From assembly GCF_019578655.1 (NCBI RefSeq), contig NC_063265.1:4064501-4128500 (forward strand): a stretch of DNA of 64,000 nt, in the 5' to 3' direction. This DNA is from Ricinus communis. Lineage: Eukaryota > Streptophyta > Magnoliopsida > Malpighiales > Euphorbiaceae. Positions 37,090 to 50,225 of the stretch are shown here, in pieces (position 1 is the first letter of the stretch; each line of letters starts with the position of its first letter). A program made the position numbers and the translations under genes. The notes under the pieces are model-generated. The model was given only the letters and a program-made list of their open reading frames with translations. It searched no databases and had not been told where the DNA came from.

Positions 37090-37392
37090 AACGGTTCAGA
37101 AACGCCCGCGAAGCTTATCACCCCGTTAACACGATCGCGAAACTAGTTCGACAATTAATACGTAGTGCTTCGTAAAGCTTTTGTGTGCCGTTTGAGGTTC
37201 AAACTTTGGTCCTTAGAAACGCTAACGTCCGTTAACCAAAGCCGGTTTTAGAACCTCAAGAAAAACTCAATAAAACGCAAGGAAGTCCCTATAACGGTAC
37301 TTAACGGAGACGTCGGTGCTAATATATTCGTTACATATAAATCTACTCTCTGTGTATTGTATTATTCTCTCTCTCTCTCTCTGTTTCAACGG
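37090..37392 (+). promoter_or_regulatory. Cluster of six AACGG MYB cores in the MYB3R upstream region
   Basis: AACGG occurs on the plus strand at 37090-37094, 37293-37297, 37303-37307 and 37388-37392, and on the minus strand at 37123-37127 and 37229-37233. The first reads TCCAACGGTTC, one mismatch from the MSA consensus. By chance one would expect fewer than one in this length. AACGG is the core bound by MYB3R proteins, so autoregulation or cross-regulation is plausible. Confidence 0.6.
37365..37382 (+). repeat. CT repeat in the MYB3R 5' UTR
   Basis: About nine CT units, about 140 bp before the start codon, in what is likely the transcribed leader. A pyrimidine-rich leader is common in plant genes. 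Confidence 0.7.
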
Positions 37393-37522
37393 GCGAGTTT
37401 TTTTCGAAACAAAAGTGAAAGCTTTTTTGGTGTTTTTGACACACAGACGTTTCGTTTCTATCTCTATCTCTTTGTGTTTTTGGGTCAAAAGGGTTTCAGT
37501 TTTTATTTCTCTTTCTTTATCG

Positions 37523-40500
37523 ATGAGCTCCACTGCGATTCCCGCCACTTCTTTACAAGAAGAGGTCAGCTTCTTTTATTTTGTTTTGATTTATTGTTGC
37601 TGAATTTTAAGTTTTTCTTTCTTATTGTATTGGTTTTGATTATCTCTATTATGTATTTCTTGACCTTTAAGTAGTGTTCTGATTTAGAGAAGTATTTGTT
37701 TCTTTTTTCTTCTTTTTAAACCCTAGAATTGGATGTGATTTTATGCTTTTCTTTATTGGTTTTGATCTAAATACTGATTTTTAAGATCTGGTTTTGATTT
37801 GTATTTGTATTTGGTGATGTGGGTTTGATTGTATTGGTGTTGAGTTGAGTTTTTTTTAGGGTTTATGTTTCGTGGATCAGGATCAGTTAATTCTTGAGGG
37901 TTTTATGTTTCTTTATTATGTTTACTTTTGTATAAATAAGTTTTTCTTTTTTTGATGTTGTCAATTGGGTTTTAGAGATGTTAACAGGAGGAGGAAATGG
38001 ACGAGGCGAAAATAGAGGAGTGCTGCCTTGAAAATAAGCAATTAACAGCAGCTTCGAGCTCATCTCTATCTGAAGGCAGTGGCAGTGCTACTCTTAAGTC
38101 TCCTGGAGTATCCAGTCCAGCCACAGCTTCACCAACGCATAGGTTACTGTTCTTTAAGTCTCACGCACTTCTATTTAGCAAGCTGTGGTTGATGCATCTT
38201 TATTCGTATTTTGTTTAATTTAGTGGTTGGTATGAATCTTGTATTGGGTTTTGGTGCTTTATGTTTGAATTTTTACTAAATATGTATTGCATGTGAGCTG
38301 AGAATCTGAGTTTGCAGGAGGACTACTGGGCCAATAAGGCGAGCAAAAGGTGGCTGGACTCTAGAGGAGGTTTGTAGTCTCTTGGACTTATATTATTCTC
38401 ATATTCATCATAGATAAAGAGGAGGGTGATGAGAAGGTTAGACGATGTGTATCTTAGGATAGTAGGGAAGTTGGTACTCGAGTTCATTGGCTTCTTGAAG
38501 GACAAGGTTGTTCTAGTTGGCTATTGTATCTTATTTGGATTAGCTTGGTACCTTTTTGTATTCTTGTTTGTTGGTTGGCCTTGTAATTAGAAATAGACAA
38601 GTAATGTACATGTGGATAGGTTCAAATCAATTATGCTTTCATATTAGCTAATCTAAGATTTGTTAGTTTTTCTCAGATGCCTATTTCTCTACTGGCTATT
38701 TTGCAATAGTACTGTTTCTAAAATAATCAATCTAACAACTTGTTTAACATTCTACAGGATGAGACATTACGCAATGCTGTTGCTGCTTTTAAGGGGAAAA
38801 GTTGGAAGAAAATAGGTTTCTCTCTGCTTCCTACTGTTTTCATTGTTAAACCACTTGCAGCTTCTAGGATTTGAGATTCGTTTGGAATATATTTTGGTTT
38901 ATATATTTTAAATGCTGGTGTAATAATGAGCTTGCTCAGACAGTGCATTAATGAACTAGCTGATCATGAAATGTGGAGATTAGAACGATATTTGTAAAAT
39001 AGATCAACACCTGCTTTAGGGGACCTGTATCACAAAATTTACATCCATTGCCTGTTTCTGGCATAGTAGGGAGGGCACACTGCTAAAATACAGAAAATAT
39101 TGTCCAGATAATGCTGATGTTTCTCTCCCTAAATTGATGGATAAAGTTAACTTGCCTCATTCAACTACAATTACAGCACTGATATAAAGTTTAACAGAGT
39201 TGTTGTATGAAATAAGACCTGCTTAGACTTTGATTCCTTTTAATTTCGAATGGTAAGAATATTTTGTAGCATAAGATAATACATAGATGACTAGATATGT
39301 AGCTTTGATTTGAAAAATTTAAGTTTTCTTTAGTTAGCTGAATTATGAAATGTTGAGATAAAATAGATATTCTTAAAGTAGATCTAAGAAATCAAGAAGC
39401 TTGCTTTGGTTGCCTGAATCCAAAATTTTTGCAGCCATTGCATTGTTGACAAGAGGATCTTAATCCTGATCAGATGCGTGGCATTGATTTTGGAATATTT
39501 ACTCTTTATTATAATGATTTTCTTTTTACATTCAAGATATTAAAATTTGAATGTGTATGCACACAGCTGAGTTTTTCCCTGATAGATCAGAAGTGCAATG
39601 TCTGCATCGATGGCAGAAGGTTCTTAATCCAGATCTTGTTAAAGGACCATGGACCCAAGAGGTGGGCACCTCACCCAATTTCTCTGTTATTCTATCTCTT
39701 TACTGTAGGCCTTAATGCTTGCATTCTAGTATTCTATCTCTTTGCAGGCCATAGTTCAATCAGATTTTTCCTTTTGTTCTTTAGGAGGATGATAAGATTA
39801 CGGAACTGGTAGCAAAATACGGACCCACAAAATGGTCTGTCATAGCAAAGTCGTTGCCTGGTCGTATAGGGAAACAATGTCGAGAAAGGTAACATCCATG
39901 ACTCTAGATGAATCTAGAATGATTTTATCAAATGATACACTGTATTGCATTATCTTTTTCACCCTTTGTTTAGAGAAATATGGTACCAGAATTCTTGAAA
40001 ATGCTGTAGCTGATCGAATTTCAGATAAATCATTTCTTGCGCTCTATGATAATGTTACTAGAACAATTCACAAACCTTCATCAGTACTTTTGCATGCTAA
40101 AAATTATTACGTGACACTAAAGCATCGTGAACGGCAATGAATGCCAAATTGGTGATTGATTATAAGTTTGCAAATTGTTTCAAATGTTTATAGGTGGCAC
40201 AATCATTTGAATCCTGATATTAAAAAAGATGCTTGGACATTGGAGGAGGAAATGGCGCTCATGAATGCCCATAGGATACATGGAAATAAATGGGCTGAAA
40301 TAGCTAAAGTTTTGCCTGGAAGGTAAGCATTCTTGCCTAATATGTCATATATGTGACAGAAACTTAATTACTACATACAATTAATATTGTGAAGGTTTTA
40401 TCTGGAAGTTATGTTGCTGCATTTAGGAACTTCATGACATATCCGGAGACTAGATGATTAAGGTTGAAAAAATAGAAAATAATTAGCATAAAGAAACTTC

Positions 40501-43500
40501 TGAGTTAAAACTTAAATTGAAATCATACAATAAAAAATTGTCTAATAGCTTCTCTATTTATACTAGTGAGGATAACACTAATTCTAGACTGAAAACTAGT
40601 CCTACCTAATCAAATGAAGACTAATCAAACGAGTACCTAGATAAAGATAGAAAAGAAACCTAAACAAACTAAATAATGTTCTAAACCAAATAACATAAAG
40701 GAAACTAAATACAGTTCAGTTTTGAATTGGATGCTCCTGCATCATACTCCCCGGGCTAGGGGAAAAAAGAACACGGCTTCAACGAGTTAACTTTTGTTCA
40801 AAATTCAGTGCATGCATCTATGCGGAACAACTTCTTATTCTATTGAGAATGCCTTCAATAATCTTCTTATGCCTTGTTTAACCTTATGTCTACAAGTTGA
40901 CTCATTGTATGCCTCGATTGATAACATAAGCAATGTCTCCCCCAGGTCTTTGTTTTTCTTGTAGTAGGTAAATTTAGCACAATATAGGAATCTTCTTATA
41001 TGACTTAACATCTTTAGGATCCTCCTATGTCACTGAGTTGTAAAAGATCACTACCCTTAATAGCAGCATTTGTAGATTCCTCTTTTAAAGGTTGCAATCT
41101 AGGACTTTAGAGTCCTCATCCTTGTACCATCATCTATGCTGAATTGATTAATTAAAATACTTTGTAGTTACATTCTCTTTTATGATACATGATAGCTCGT
41201 AAGGATGGGGCTGTTTTTCAGTAGTCTTATTTAGCTCCTCCATTGGTTGTTTTGATACTACGCTCTCCAAACTTTTTTTCCTTGCACTATAATAGTGAAA
41301 CATGTTGAACAAGAAATGTTTCTCCTTGGGTGGGGGAAAAGTCAATTTCTTCCTCATCATCAAAATACTCATCATAAATTGGTTCTTTGAGGCTAGCTGC
41401 ATCAACTTCAACCTCAGCTCCTCCACCATAGAAATCAAAAGCATTCACCACTCTTCCAGCTCACTTCGTGCCGCTCAGTTGCATGCCCAACTTCATAAAA
41501 AGGGTTGACATCCTTAATTTCATCTTCATCCTTAAGATCTTTTGGAATCTTGGGTTGTTCATGGTCACTTTCTAGGTTCTCCATTTGGGTCTCTGCAGGT
41601 TGTTGACGCTGCAAGGCTTGCAGCAGAGGTCAACTCCTCCATCATTCTTCACAATTCAGCCAACTCTGTTTGTAGGGGTTGATTTGTCATTGGTTAGTAT
41701 CAGAAAACCTAGGATAATTAGCTTTTGGTACCACTTGACGTAGCAGAAGACTAGAACAGGATGATAAAGTTTGGAACAATAGAAAATAATTAGGGTTTAA
41801 CAAATCTCTGAATTAAATCTAAAGTGAAATCAGAAAAGACAATAATAAAATTGTTTACTAGCTAGGATGAAATTCTAAACCTAGAATGAAAACTAATCCT
41901 ACCCAATTGAATAAAAGACAGATGAAACAGTTATTCTGAATAAAGATAGGAAGAAACCTAAACAAACCAATGGGAAAATTAAATAAAGCCCTAAACCAAA
42001 TAAAATAATAAATAAAATTCAGTTTTGAATTGGATCCTGCATCGCATCAGATGTTATATGTAACCTTTTTTTCACATTAGCTGTAGTTGGCAGAAGTCAG
42101 GAAGATGTATTTACAGGGTAGTATACATATGAATAGAAATTTTGAGCTTATTTGGAAAAGAAAAATTTATATACTCATGTCTTGTGTGTATGCCCATTCA
42201 ATTTGATTTATCCTGATTTAACAACATATTTTTTGAATTTTGATTATTTTGAACGGATGGATTTTGAATGAAATGAAATGTTTTTATTAATTTTCTAATA
42301 ATTTGGCTATAGCAGTTCGTCATTTGGAAATGATTCCATTGTGATTAAACTGAAGCTGTGACCATGAAAGCTTTCTTTTGGAGCACAATAATGATCATTG
42401 CTTAATTTATCATATCTGTGGTCTAATTAGATATGCCAAACAGAATTAAGTTGTATTAATATCAAATACCTCGAGGTAGCATGTCTACTTGGCATTGATC
42501 TGAAATTCAGACAGTGAGGGAGAATAGATATTGCATTCTCCTCCTTGTGCAGGGAGGAAGGCACGGTGCGAATTCTGATTGGGGGTGAGAACTGAGTGGG
42601 CTTATAGATAGTATATTAACCAGTAGTAGTGTAGCAATTGCATTTTACCTCAAATTGAATTTTGAGCTTGACTGAACTTTCTTTACACAGGACTGATAAC
42701 TCCATTAAGAACCACTGGAATAGTTCCTTGAAGAAAAAATTAGATTTCTACTTGGCTACAGGGAAACTTCCTCCAGTTGCAAAGAGCGATATTGTTTTTT
42801 CTTCACGGAAACTTCCTTCAGTTGCAAAGAATGGTAGCCAAGATGGAATCAAAGATATAAATAATAAACATTCTGTTTTCAAAATGTATAAAGAATCAGA
42901 TTCAACAGCACAAACTTCATCAGGAACTACTGATGTATGTAAGCTAGAAGAAGATAGTAAGAATCAGTTAGAGTCATCACTTCTGGTGCGAGATTTGGCA
43001 ACGTCGTCAAGTTTTCTTCCAAATGAGTCTGCTGATTCTGAAGGTGTAGAATGTAAACCTAATTCTTTTACCGCAGATCTTAGCTGCTGTAATTCAGAGC
43101 CACTACGGAAATGCGAGAGTTGTGGGATAAATAATGAAATTGGTGAAGGCAAATTTATTGGGTCTCAATTGCATTTTGGAACATCAAGTTATGGTTCTTT
43201 GTATTATGAACCACCACAATTAGGAATTTGTACTCCAATACACGTGGATCCTTTAATTGTGCATCATGTTCAGCACGAGTACTGCTCTAGCCCAATTGCT
43301 TCTCCTATTAGTTTCTTCACTCCACCTTGTGTGAAGAATAGTGATTTGAGTTCCCAAAGCCCTGAATCTATATTGAGAATAGCTGCCAAAAGCTTTCCCA
43401 ATACTCCATCTATATTTCGAAAGAGAAAGGTAGGAAGTCAAGTACATATGCTTCAAAGTAAAAGTAGTAAAGTTAGTCAGGAACCTGTTGAAGGAAGGTT

Positions 43501-43810
43501 ACAGGTGTCTAATGGTCAGGGAAGAACTGAGTATACTTCAGAGAAGACCGAGTCTCAAGATGGAAGTCTGTCTCACAGTCCTTGTCGAGATAATAGCACC
43601 ATTAGGCCTAATGATAAAGCTTTTAATGCCTCTCCTCCTTATAGGTTGAAGTCCAAAAGAACTGCTGTTTTTAAGTCCGTAGAGAGACAACTTGAGTTTA
43701 CTTTTGACAGGGACAGGTGTGATAGTGCCAAGTCTGTGGGATTATCTGCAAATGGGAGTTCTATTGTTACTGAAGATTGTTCTCATGCAGCAAAGATGGG
43801 AATTACCTAG
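37523..43810 (+). CDS. MYB3R: MYB3R transcription factor (three-repeat MYB)
   Basis: DNA-binding regulator of G2/M genes, 584 aa, nuclear. Exons: 37523-37564, 37988-38142, 38318-38369, 38758-38815, 39567-39661, 39785-39888, 40194-40322, 42691-43810; all are in frame. The short first exon (MSSTAIPATSLQEE) splices onto a run of glutamates before MDEAK, so the upstream ATG is preferred to 37997. R1 begins about residue 76 (GGWTLEED), R2 about 127 (KGPWTQEED) and R3 about 179 (KDAWTLEEE). Each has regularly spaced tryptophans. R3 ends TDNSIKNHWNSSLKKKLD. The C-terminal half is serine-rich and contains KSVERQLEFTFD, a motif I recall from MYB3R-3/5-type proteins. Activator or repressor type cannot be settled from sequence alone. 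A strong donor, GTAAGT, begins 10 bases after the stop and may start a 3' UTR intron. Confidence 0.93.
40430..42060 (-). mobile_element. Small LTR retrotransposon relic (Ty3-like) in MYB3R intron 7
   Basis: Two diverged direct repeats of about 310-330 bp (about 40,430-40,747 and 41,735-42,060) share AATAGAAAATAATTAG, GATAGAAAAGAAACCTAAACA-like and CAGTTTTGAATTGGATGC-like blocks in order. A primer-binding site lies just inside the right copy, which makes that the 5' LTR of a minus-strand element. The interior is only about 1 kb. One frame around 41,400-41,290 reads PIYDEYFDDEEEIDF followed by TQGETFLVQH, resembling the gag-to-protease junction of Ty3 elements, before a stop. The rest of pol is missing, so it is a deleted or non-autonomous copy. 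Confidence 0.6.
41721..41733 (-). other. Diverged primer-binding site of the Ty3-like relic
   Basis: On the minus strand TGGTACCAAAAGC resembles TGGTATCAGAGC, the initiator tRNA-Met primer site. It is adjacent to the inner end of the right LTR, which is where a primer site belongs. Confidence 0.5.
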
Positions 43811-46800
43811 AGCACAACCTGTAAGTCTGAGTTTTATTGCCCTTACTGCTGCATTCTGTTTTAGAATCCTTTTACACCTTTATTATGGATTTATTTATTT
43901 ATTTTAGTTGTCCCTCAAAAAGAATGACTATGGGGATGCATTTAAGTTAGTTCGAGTGGTGGATAAGTGGTCCTGCTAATATTTTAAAAAAGTTTTGTGG
44001 TTATTTTGTACTTTAAGTGTATCTTTTAGGTTCGGTGCCTCCCTGAAATGTTATTTACCCCTAGGGCCACTTTTCTAATAATGACCTCCATCATATCATG
44101 TTGTTAATTGAAAGTAAAGGTCCTCCTAAAGAATTTTATTTCTTTTTGCTTTTGATATTTTGTCTAGTTAAGGAACTACTCTTGGTTAAATTTTTTATAT
44201 ATATAGCTGAGCAATGATTTATTACTCTTCATGTTAATCCTTTTTTTTTTTAATATTGCATTATCAGTTTACTTTAGATATCAATTATTCATTGACAATA
44301 GTTGCATATATTAAATAATGACCTTAATAGTAGAACTTGTCAAAAGCACTTGTAAGAGTTAGTTGTATATATACTACAGTGTATGCATGCAAATTATAGA
44401 GATCTCTGTTTCTAAAATAATTTTGGACCAAGTTTGCAATTCTATAAGGAAAATATCTATTATTGAATAATAATAATTGCAGAAATATTTCTAAAAGATA
44501 ATTGGTAGAACTCAAAAAGAAAACTTGTAACAGTTGCCTTTAACATTTTCAAGTATGAGTATAAAAATTCTGTTTCATGGTAAGTTGTAAGATGCATGTA
44601 TGATTATAACATACTGAAAGGCTGTGCAGTATATATATTCTGTTCATAGAAAGTCTTAAGATGCCTTCATGATTATACCATACTGAAATGCTGTATCTAC
44701 ATTTTCAAGTATTTATAGTGTTCTAAAAAAAGTACAATGGGTACTTCTGCCCCTTTGATTGGATCTGCCTCTGAATGGATGTGCATCTTCATGTTCCCCA
44801 ATTTGGGTTGAAAGAAAACTGCACCTTATAGTGATCCATCAAATATTGGGAAGATGATTGAAAAGAAAAAGGAAAAGGCAAATTGAATAGTTTTGCCATA
44901 CATGGTTATGTACCCGGACCCGTCTGTGTTGCATGCAATTGATGATTAAGATTAATGGTTTTGCCTTTTGGCAATAGAATTTAATTTGCTTCTTGCCATT
45001 TGTTGCTGCTTGGCTATAGAAGTACTTCACATTCACTTTAGCAAAGTTGTCATGACTGATGAGAAAATTTTAGGCCTAATGACATCTATTCTATACCTTT
45101 TATTTTGTAATTGGGTCGTGTATTCCATTTAATGTAAAATAATAGCCTCCATCACTATTCTATCAACATACTAGCAAATGTTAGTTCTCTTTATATTAAA
45201 TGGGAATCCAAGTTAATGGGACCCATTTAGTATGTCAGATCACTCAGCTGTACATTTTGTTGTCATTAGAAGGATTAGTTAAACTGTAAAATACTTTGCA
45301 AGCTTTTTTTTCTTTTTGGTGATTGAGCCTCTTCATTTAACTGCAACTAAGGGAAGCATAGTGCCCAGAAGCTAGCCTGTCAGGGAAGCAGGCTGAGAAG
45401 AGAACGGGTGACTAATCTGTGTGGATAACTGGGTATCCTCCCTTCACTCTTCTTCCTTAGGACTCTGAAGTCTAAGCAGGGCCACCATCATAAAAGTTAC
45501 GCAAAAAGTACTCCAATCAGAACTAGGAACTGTGGCTGATAATGATTTATTACTTAAAAATGGTACTTGTTGGACTTCTTAAAACCAAATTTAGACCAAG
45601 AGGGCTCTGATAAAAGTGAAATTTTATAAAACCTCTGGTATATTTTCCTCTACAGAAAAAGAAAAGAGGGAAAAAGAAAATCAGCATGTAGATATTACTG
45701 TCTCCTTGTGTTTTCTTGGATTATACTTGTGGATTTCACAGGTGAGAAAGTTGAATCCAAGAAAAAGTGCATTGCACCATGCATCTATGTTCATTTCTGT
45801 GCGTCTTGTCTGAACTTGTGGTACTGCTAGAAATGGAATCAGGATTTTGTCTCTTGTTTGAAGAGAAAGTGCATGTATCATCTGCTTATGATAAGGAGAA
45901 TTATATTCCCGAACTCTTAAATGTAGAAACCTTGGCTCAAATTGTGCTTGCTATGGTATAGTTCTCAGGAATACAATTCTATTCGAAACTAAAGAAATAG
46001 AATTTTCTATCCTTGACATGGTATTGCCTAGAGTAGAAATTACGTGAAGCATCAAAAAGTTTATAGTGTACATTTCTTACCACCCATTCTAATTACCTGC
46101 ATTTTTAATTGTTCTTCAGAGTAGCAGGATGGGGCATACAGTTGCAGTCAGCTGACAGTTCCCTCTTGGTGGATGGAAACTTGACTTTCGGATATTAGTA
46201 AGCAGCTTCTCAGCAACCTGTTTCCATCATGTGCTCTATCAATGGATGTCTTCAATGTCAGTCTGATCAATCATCTTGCAGAAGCTTGCACAGTTGCATC
46301 CCTTGTTTTCTTGTATATGGGGGACTTATCTTAATTTTTTTTTTAATCCAAATTATATTCAGCTTTAGGCCTCTGGTATCAGTAGAATAAGATATGATAG
46401 TTCCCAATTAGTTTGTGGATAAATATCAACTGTCATCAGCTTTGTATAGACTCCACTTTCAAGAAAAAAAAGAAAGAAAAAAGAATGATGCTCAAAAGAA
46501 TTTCATATCAGGAGTGGCTTCTCTTCTATGCACACGGCACTTTTATGATTTCTTTTTAATGTTTTTTTAACACCCGAGTCGATAACAATAAGCATGAAGT
46601 ATTGTTAAGAATGGCACATCTTCTGCAGATTATTCTCTGCGTAATTGAAATTTTATTATTTGAGTTTCGACTATGCTTTCATTCCAGACCATCAGAGAAA
46701 GCCAACAGAAGAACTAAAGCTTTGGCCTCTGCACCAGGAAAATGGCGAAAAAAAAATGATCAAGATATTAATTAATTAATTAAAAACACTTGGCTTACTA

Positions 46801-46989
46801 TGTGTGCCCTTATAATATGTTATTTTTGAAACATTGGCATTTTTTCCAAAGCATGATATTTCCACAATAGTGATCTAAAAGTAATTGAAAATAATGATTA
46901 GATTAGATAGATCACCCCTGTGACTATGTTTATTTATTTAATTTTTTATGATCCAGTAATACTGGAATATAAATGTTTAATAAATATTT

Positions 46990-47640
46990 TAAAATATAAT
47001 TATCAATAAATAAGAAAAATACTATAACTAGTAATTTATATCGTAGAAATAATATTTATAATAAATAATATAATATATAAAAATTAGTAATGATACTGAA
47101 ATTGTTCTAGTTAGAGAATAGATAACAGTATTTTTCCAAATCTAACGTTTTGCAGAAAAGAATTGCTCAATTATGAATTTATTTTTAAATACCGCCCATT
47201 ACATACTATTATTATTATCTTATTTATAAATAATACTGTAAAATAAATTTATAGAAATATTTTTATAAGTTTTTTAATGTTTCATATTTACTTGTCGCAC
47301 TTTAATAAATAATAATAATTTAAAATTTTTAAATACTTTCTCCGTAATTTTTTTATTATAAAGATTTTACTAATACAATAAATTCAACTATATTTTATTT
47401 AAGAAATTATTTAATAATTATAAAATTAAATTATAAGTTTAAATAATACTAAAAATATAATAATATGTTATTGTTAAAATTAAAAATTATTCTATAATTA
47501 GAAAATTAGTTTATTACTTAATACAATACTAAAAATAATTAAAATGATATTTTCTACAATTAAAATTATTATTTAATTAAAAAAATTTTAGATAATAAAA
47601 AATTATACAATTGACCATAAATTCTATCCAAACGACATGA
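46990..47640 (-). repeat. Diverged Helitron-like family copy
   Basis: About 47,340-47,640 repeats the ordered AT-rich blocks of 31,250-31,670: TTATTATAAAGATTTTACTA-like, TAATTAGAAAATTAGTTTATTA-like and AAATTATACAA-like words. It lies next to the MITE-like copy at 47655, exactly as at 31,111-31,945. Its far end is not defined. Confidence 0.4.
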
Positions 47641-47654
47641 TACGCTACTATATA

Positions 47655-47815
47655 AGAGTATCTCTAATGCACTCTTTATATATGTCAAACTCTTTATTTT
47701 ACAGAATTATATCATAAAATGACACTCTAATACACTCTTTATTCCTTAAATATAAATTAGAGAGCCAATGTGGCCCCATGTATATAAAGAGTTAAATTTT
47801 ATTCTCTATTCTATA
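47655..47815. repeat. MITE-like repeat, copy 2
   Basis: It shares GTATCTCTAATGCACTCTTT-like, CAAACTCTTTATTTTA, TTATATCATAAAAT and AATACACTCTTTATTC with 31795-31945, in the same order and orientation. Confidence 0.55.
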
Positions 47816-50121
47816 TTTAATAAATGTACTACAAGTTTCTATGCATTTAATTTAGTTAATATTTGTAATTTTTATTTTTCTAATAGGAACAGTTAAAAAG
47901 AAAAAAAATAAAAGCATTAATGCTTATATAAATAAAAGAAAAACAAAGAATAAAATATAAAAAGTATTGAATTTAAATAAAATATTTCTCTTTATATTTA
48001 AATATTCTTTAAGATGCTTGCTTTTTATTATATAAATTATACATTTAAAATAAAAACCACCATTGAATATGCACTCAAACCGGATAGCTCTGTATTTAGG
48101 AGTGTCCGTGGGTAGGGTTGATCAGTTTAGAAGCTATAAATGCATTACCATAGTAGTCAGGTTGTACTTATCTAAAATTGAATCCAATATTTAAAATTAA
48201 AAATCAATAAATTTGGATTCATCGGATTCAGTTTTAAAAATCTAATCCAAAAATTAAATTCAAATTTATATAAAAATTAAAAGTCCTTACCAAGAAAAGT
48301 AACAAATAAAATCACATGTAATTATATAATTAGATTAGATGAATAGATATAGTTAAATAAAAAAAGCTTAAATTTTAATATTATTTTTTGGAGTCATTCT
48401 AATGTACCATAGATGTACGGTACTATATAAGTCTGTAAATATTGATATTTTTTTAATTCTCATAATTTATAAACATGATTAAATACTAGATTAGTTGATT
48501 ATATATAGTACTTAATTATTATCAATTAAATAAATTATTTTTATTTATTATTAAAATTTAATTAGTGGTACTTGACAACTATAAGATTCAATTACAAAAT
48601 TTGAACTCGTTTAAATAGTTAAAAATTATATCTGAATTCATTGGCAAGCTATATTAATTGAAGAGCATATAAAATAATAAATTATTTTAAATAATTTTAA
48701 TTAATAGTTTATAATTAAAAAATAAATTTATAATAGTAGAATGCCACAGTAGCACTCTAGTAAAACTCTACTTTTTGATGAGAAAGTAAAATTAAATAAC
48801 AATTTTAAGAATTTAAAGAGAAGATAATAATATAAAAATAAAATAATTATTGTTAAGAACTTTAAAATTATAAAGAAAAATATATATAATATTAAAATAA
48901 CATAATTTTATATAAATCATGTATTATATATGAATTTTAATTTTTAATATTATATCAAATTAAATCAGATTCTACTATAATTTTTAAATTTAAAACTAAA
49001 TTCAACTTACCTTTATTTAGTTTTAGATATTTACAAACCATCTCCAGACTAAATTAATTTTAATTTCTATCGGATTTATAGGTTATATTATTAATGGCCG
49101 TCATGGGATTTTATGGATTTGGTTGAACACCGCTATCTGTATTCTTAATGCCCATTGTGGGGTTTTCGCTGCTGCTGAGAAGTGAACATTCACGTGACTT
49201 CTTTTGGAAGTGGAAAAGACGAAAAAGATTTCTTCAGAAAATGGACAGCGCAAAGTGAACATTGACGACGTCGTTTACCTAAAGGTTCAGGGTGTCAGCT
49301 ATTGATCGAACCATTTAGTAACTCTGTTGGAAAATTCTGATTCAAGTTCTGAGCTGCATGTTATCATTTCAAAAAGCTGCCAAGGAAAGAAAAAAGAAGC
49401 ACAAACAACTATACACAGGCATTTACATAAATGTTATTGGATGTTGATCAGCAGCAATCCCCAATCCAACCTTTGCCATCACCGGGCGGATTACAAGATA
49501 ATGAAAGAAGAGGATTAAGGGAAAAAAAAACTATTGAAAGGGGAGACGCCCTGTGTGATTACATTTTTCTACTGCTTGTTGATTTAGAAGAGAAGACTTT
49601 AGCTGTACAGTTCAGGCAGCAGGGGCACCATGAGTAGGCAGACTGGCAACTGAGGAAGAATACTGCTACCTAATGAACATGGCTGGATTACAAAAGGTCT
49701 TTCACTGCACTAATTGTACAAGCATGCAACACCAGAAGAGTCAGGGACATGGTTCTCTTTAACACATGGACAGGATAATCCAAAGCACCTGCAAATTTCC
49801 ACCATCTACATATAATAGCGCAAATAAGAGACACTACAAAGGAAGGATAGTCCTGCCTCTCATCCACATGAAAAAAAGTAAATAAATAAGCAAGAGAATC
49901 AGAAAATAAAATCTTGTTTTCTAGTAAGAAATCACTCTTGCTGTACTAGAGCATTAAATAGAACTTCCTGCTTTGGAGCTAACATTTTTACTGATACCAT
50001 AAAGCATTAAATAAAACGATTAGAAGCATTTAAGGACTAATGTATCCACTCTAATTTACTTGGATATCTTTTATGTGTTAAAATTCCCCCTTTCACTCGT
50101 CAAGTTTGCACTTCACAGATA

Positions 50122-50225
50122 ATATCAGTTCTGAGCAGTTAGTGAATTACTTACCTTTTCTTATATAAAGATCATATCAGTTTCGAGCAGTTAATGCATT
50201 ACTTACCTTTTCTTATATAAAGATC
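50122..50225. repeat. 52-bp tandem duplication
   Basis: Units 50122-50173 and 50174-50225 differ at only a few positions. Each begins ATATCAGTT and ends with CTTATATAAAGATC. It lies downstream of the PRT6 stop codon, in possible 3' UTR or 3' UTR intron sequence. Confidence 0.9.

Larger units (their letters stand above)
43811..50121. other. Tail-to-tail spacer between MYB3R and PRT6
   Basis: The left part probably contains the MYB3R 3' UTR, perhaps spliced. The right part, from about 49,700, may contain a spliced PRT6 3' UTR. Between them, 46,900-49,100 is very AT-rich repeat sequence. Open frames at 45767-45961 and 49327-49637 have no supporting motif. No independent gene is supported. Confidence 0.5.

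Noticed and set aside
37997..38218. ATG at 37997 as the MYB3R start
   Set aside because: The frame continues upstream through an acceptor at 37988 to a short exon with its own ATG at 37523 in good order, so the upstream start is more likely, though 37997 could be used as an alternative.
45767..45961. Possible extra 3' coding exon of MYB3R
   Set aside because: The MYB3R frame already ends at a natural stop after its conserved C-terminal motif, and no splice donor before that stop links to this frame. At most it is part of a spliced 3' UTR.
49327..49637. Two overlapping plus-strand open frames
   Set aside because: No recognisable motif. They lie in probable PRT6 3' UTR or intron sequence on the other strand.
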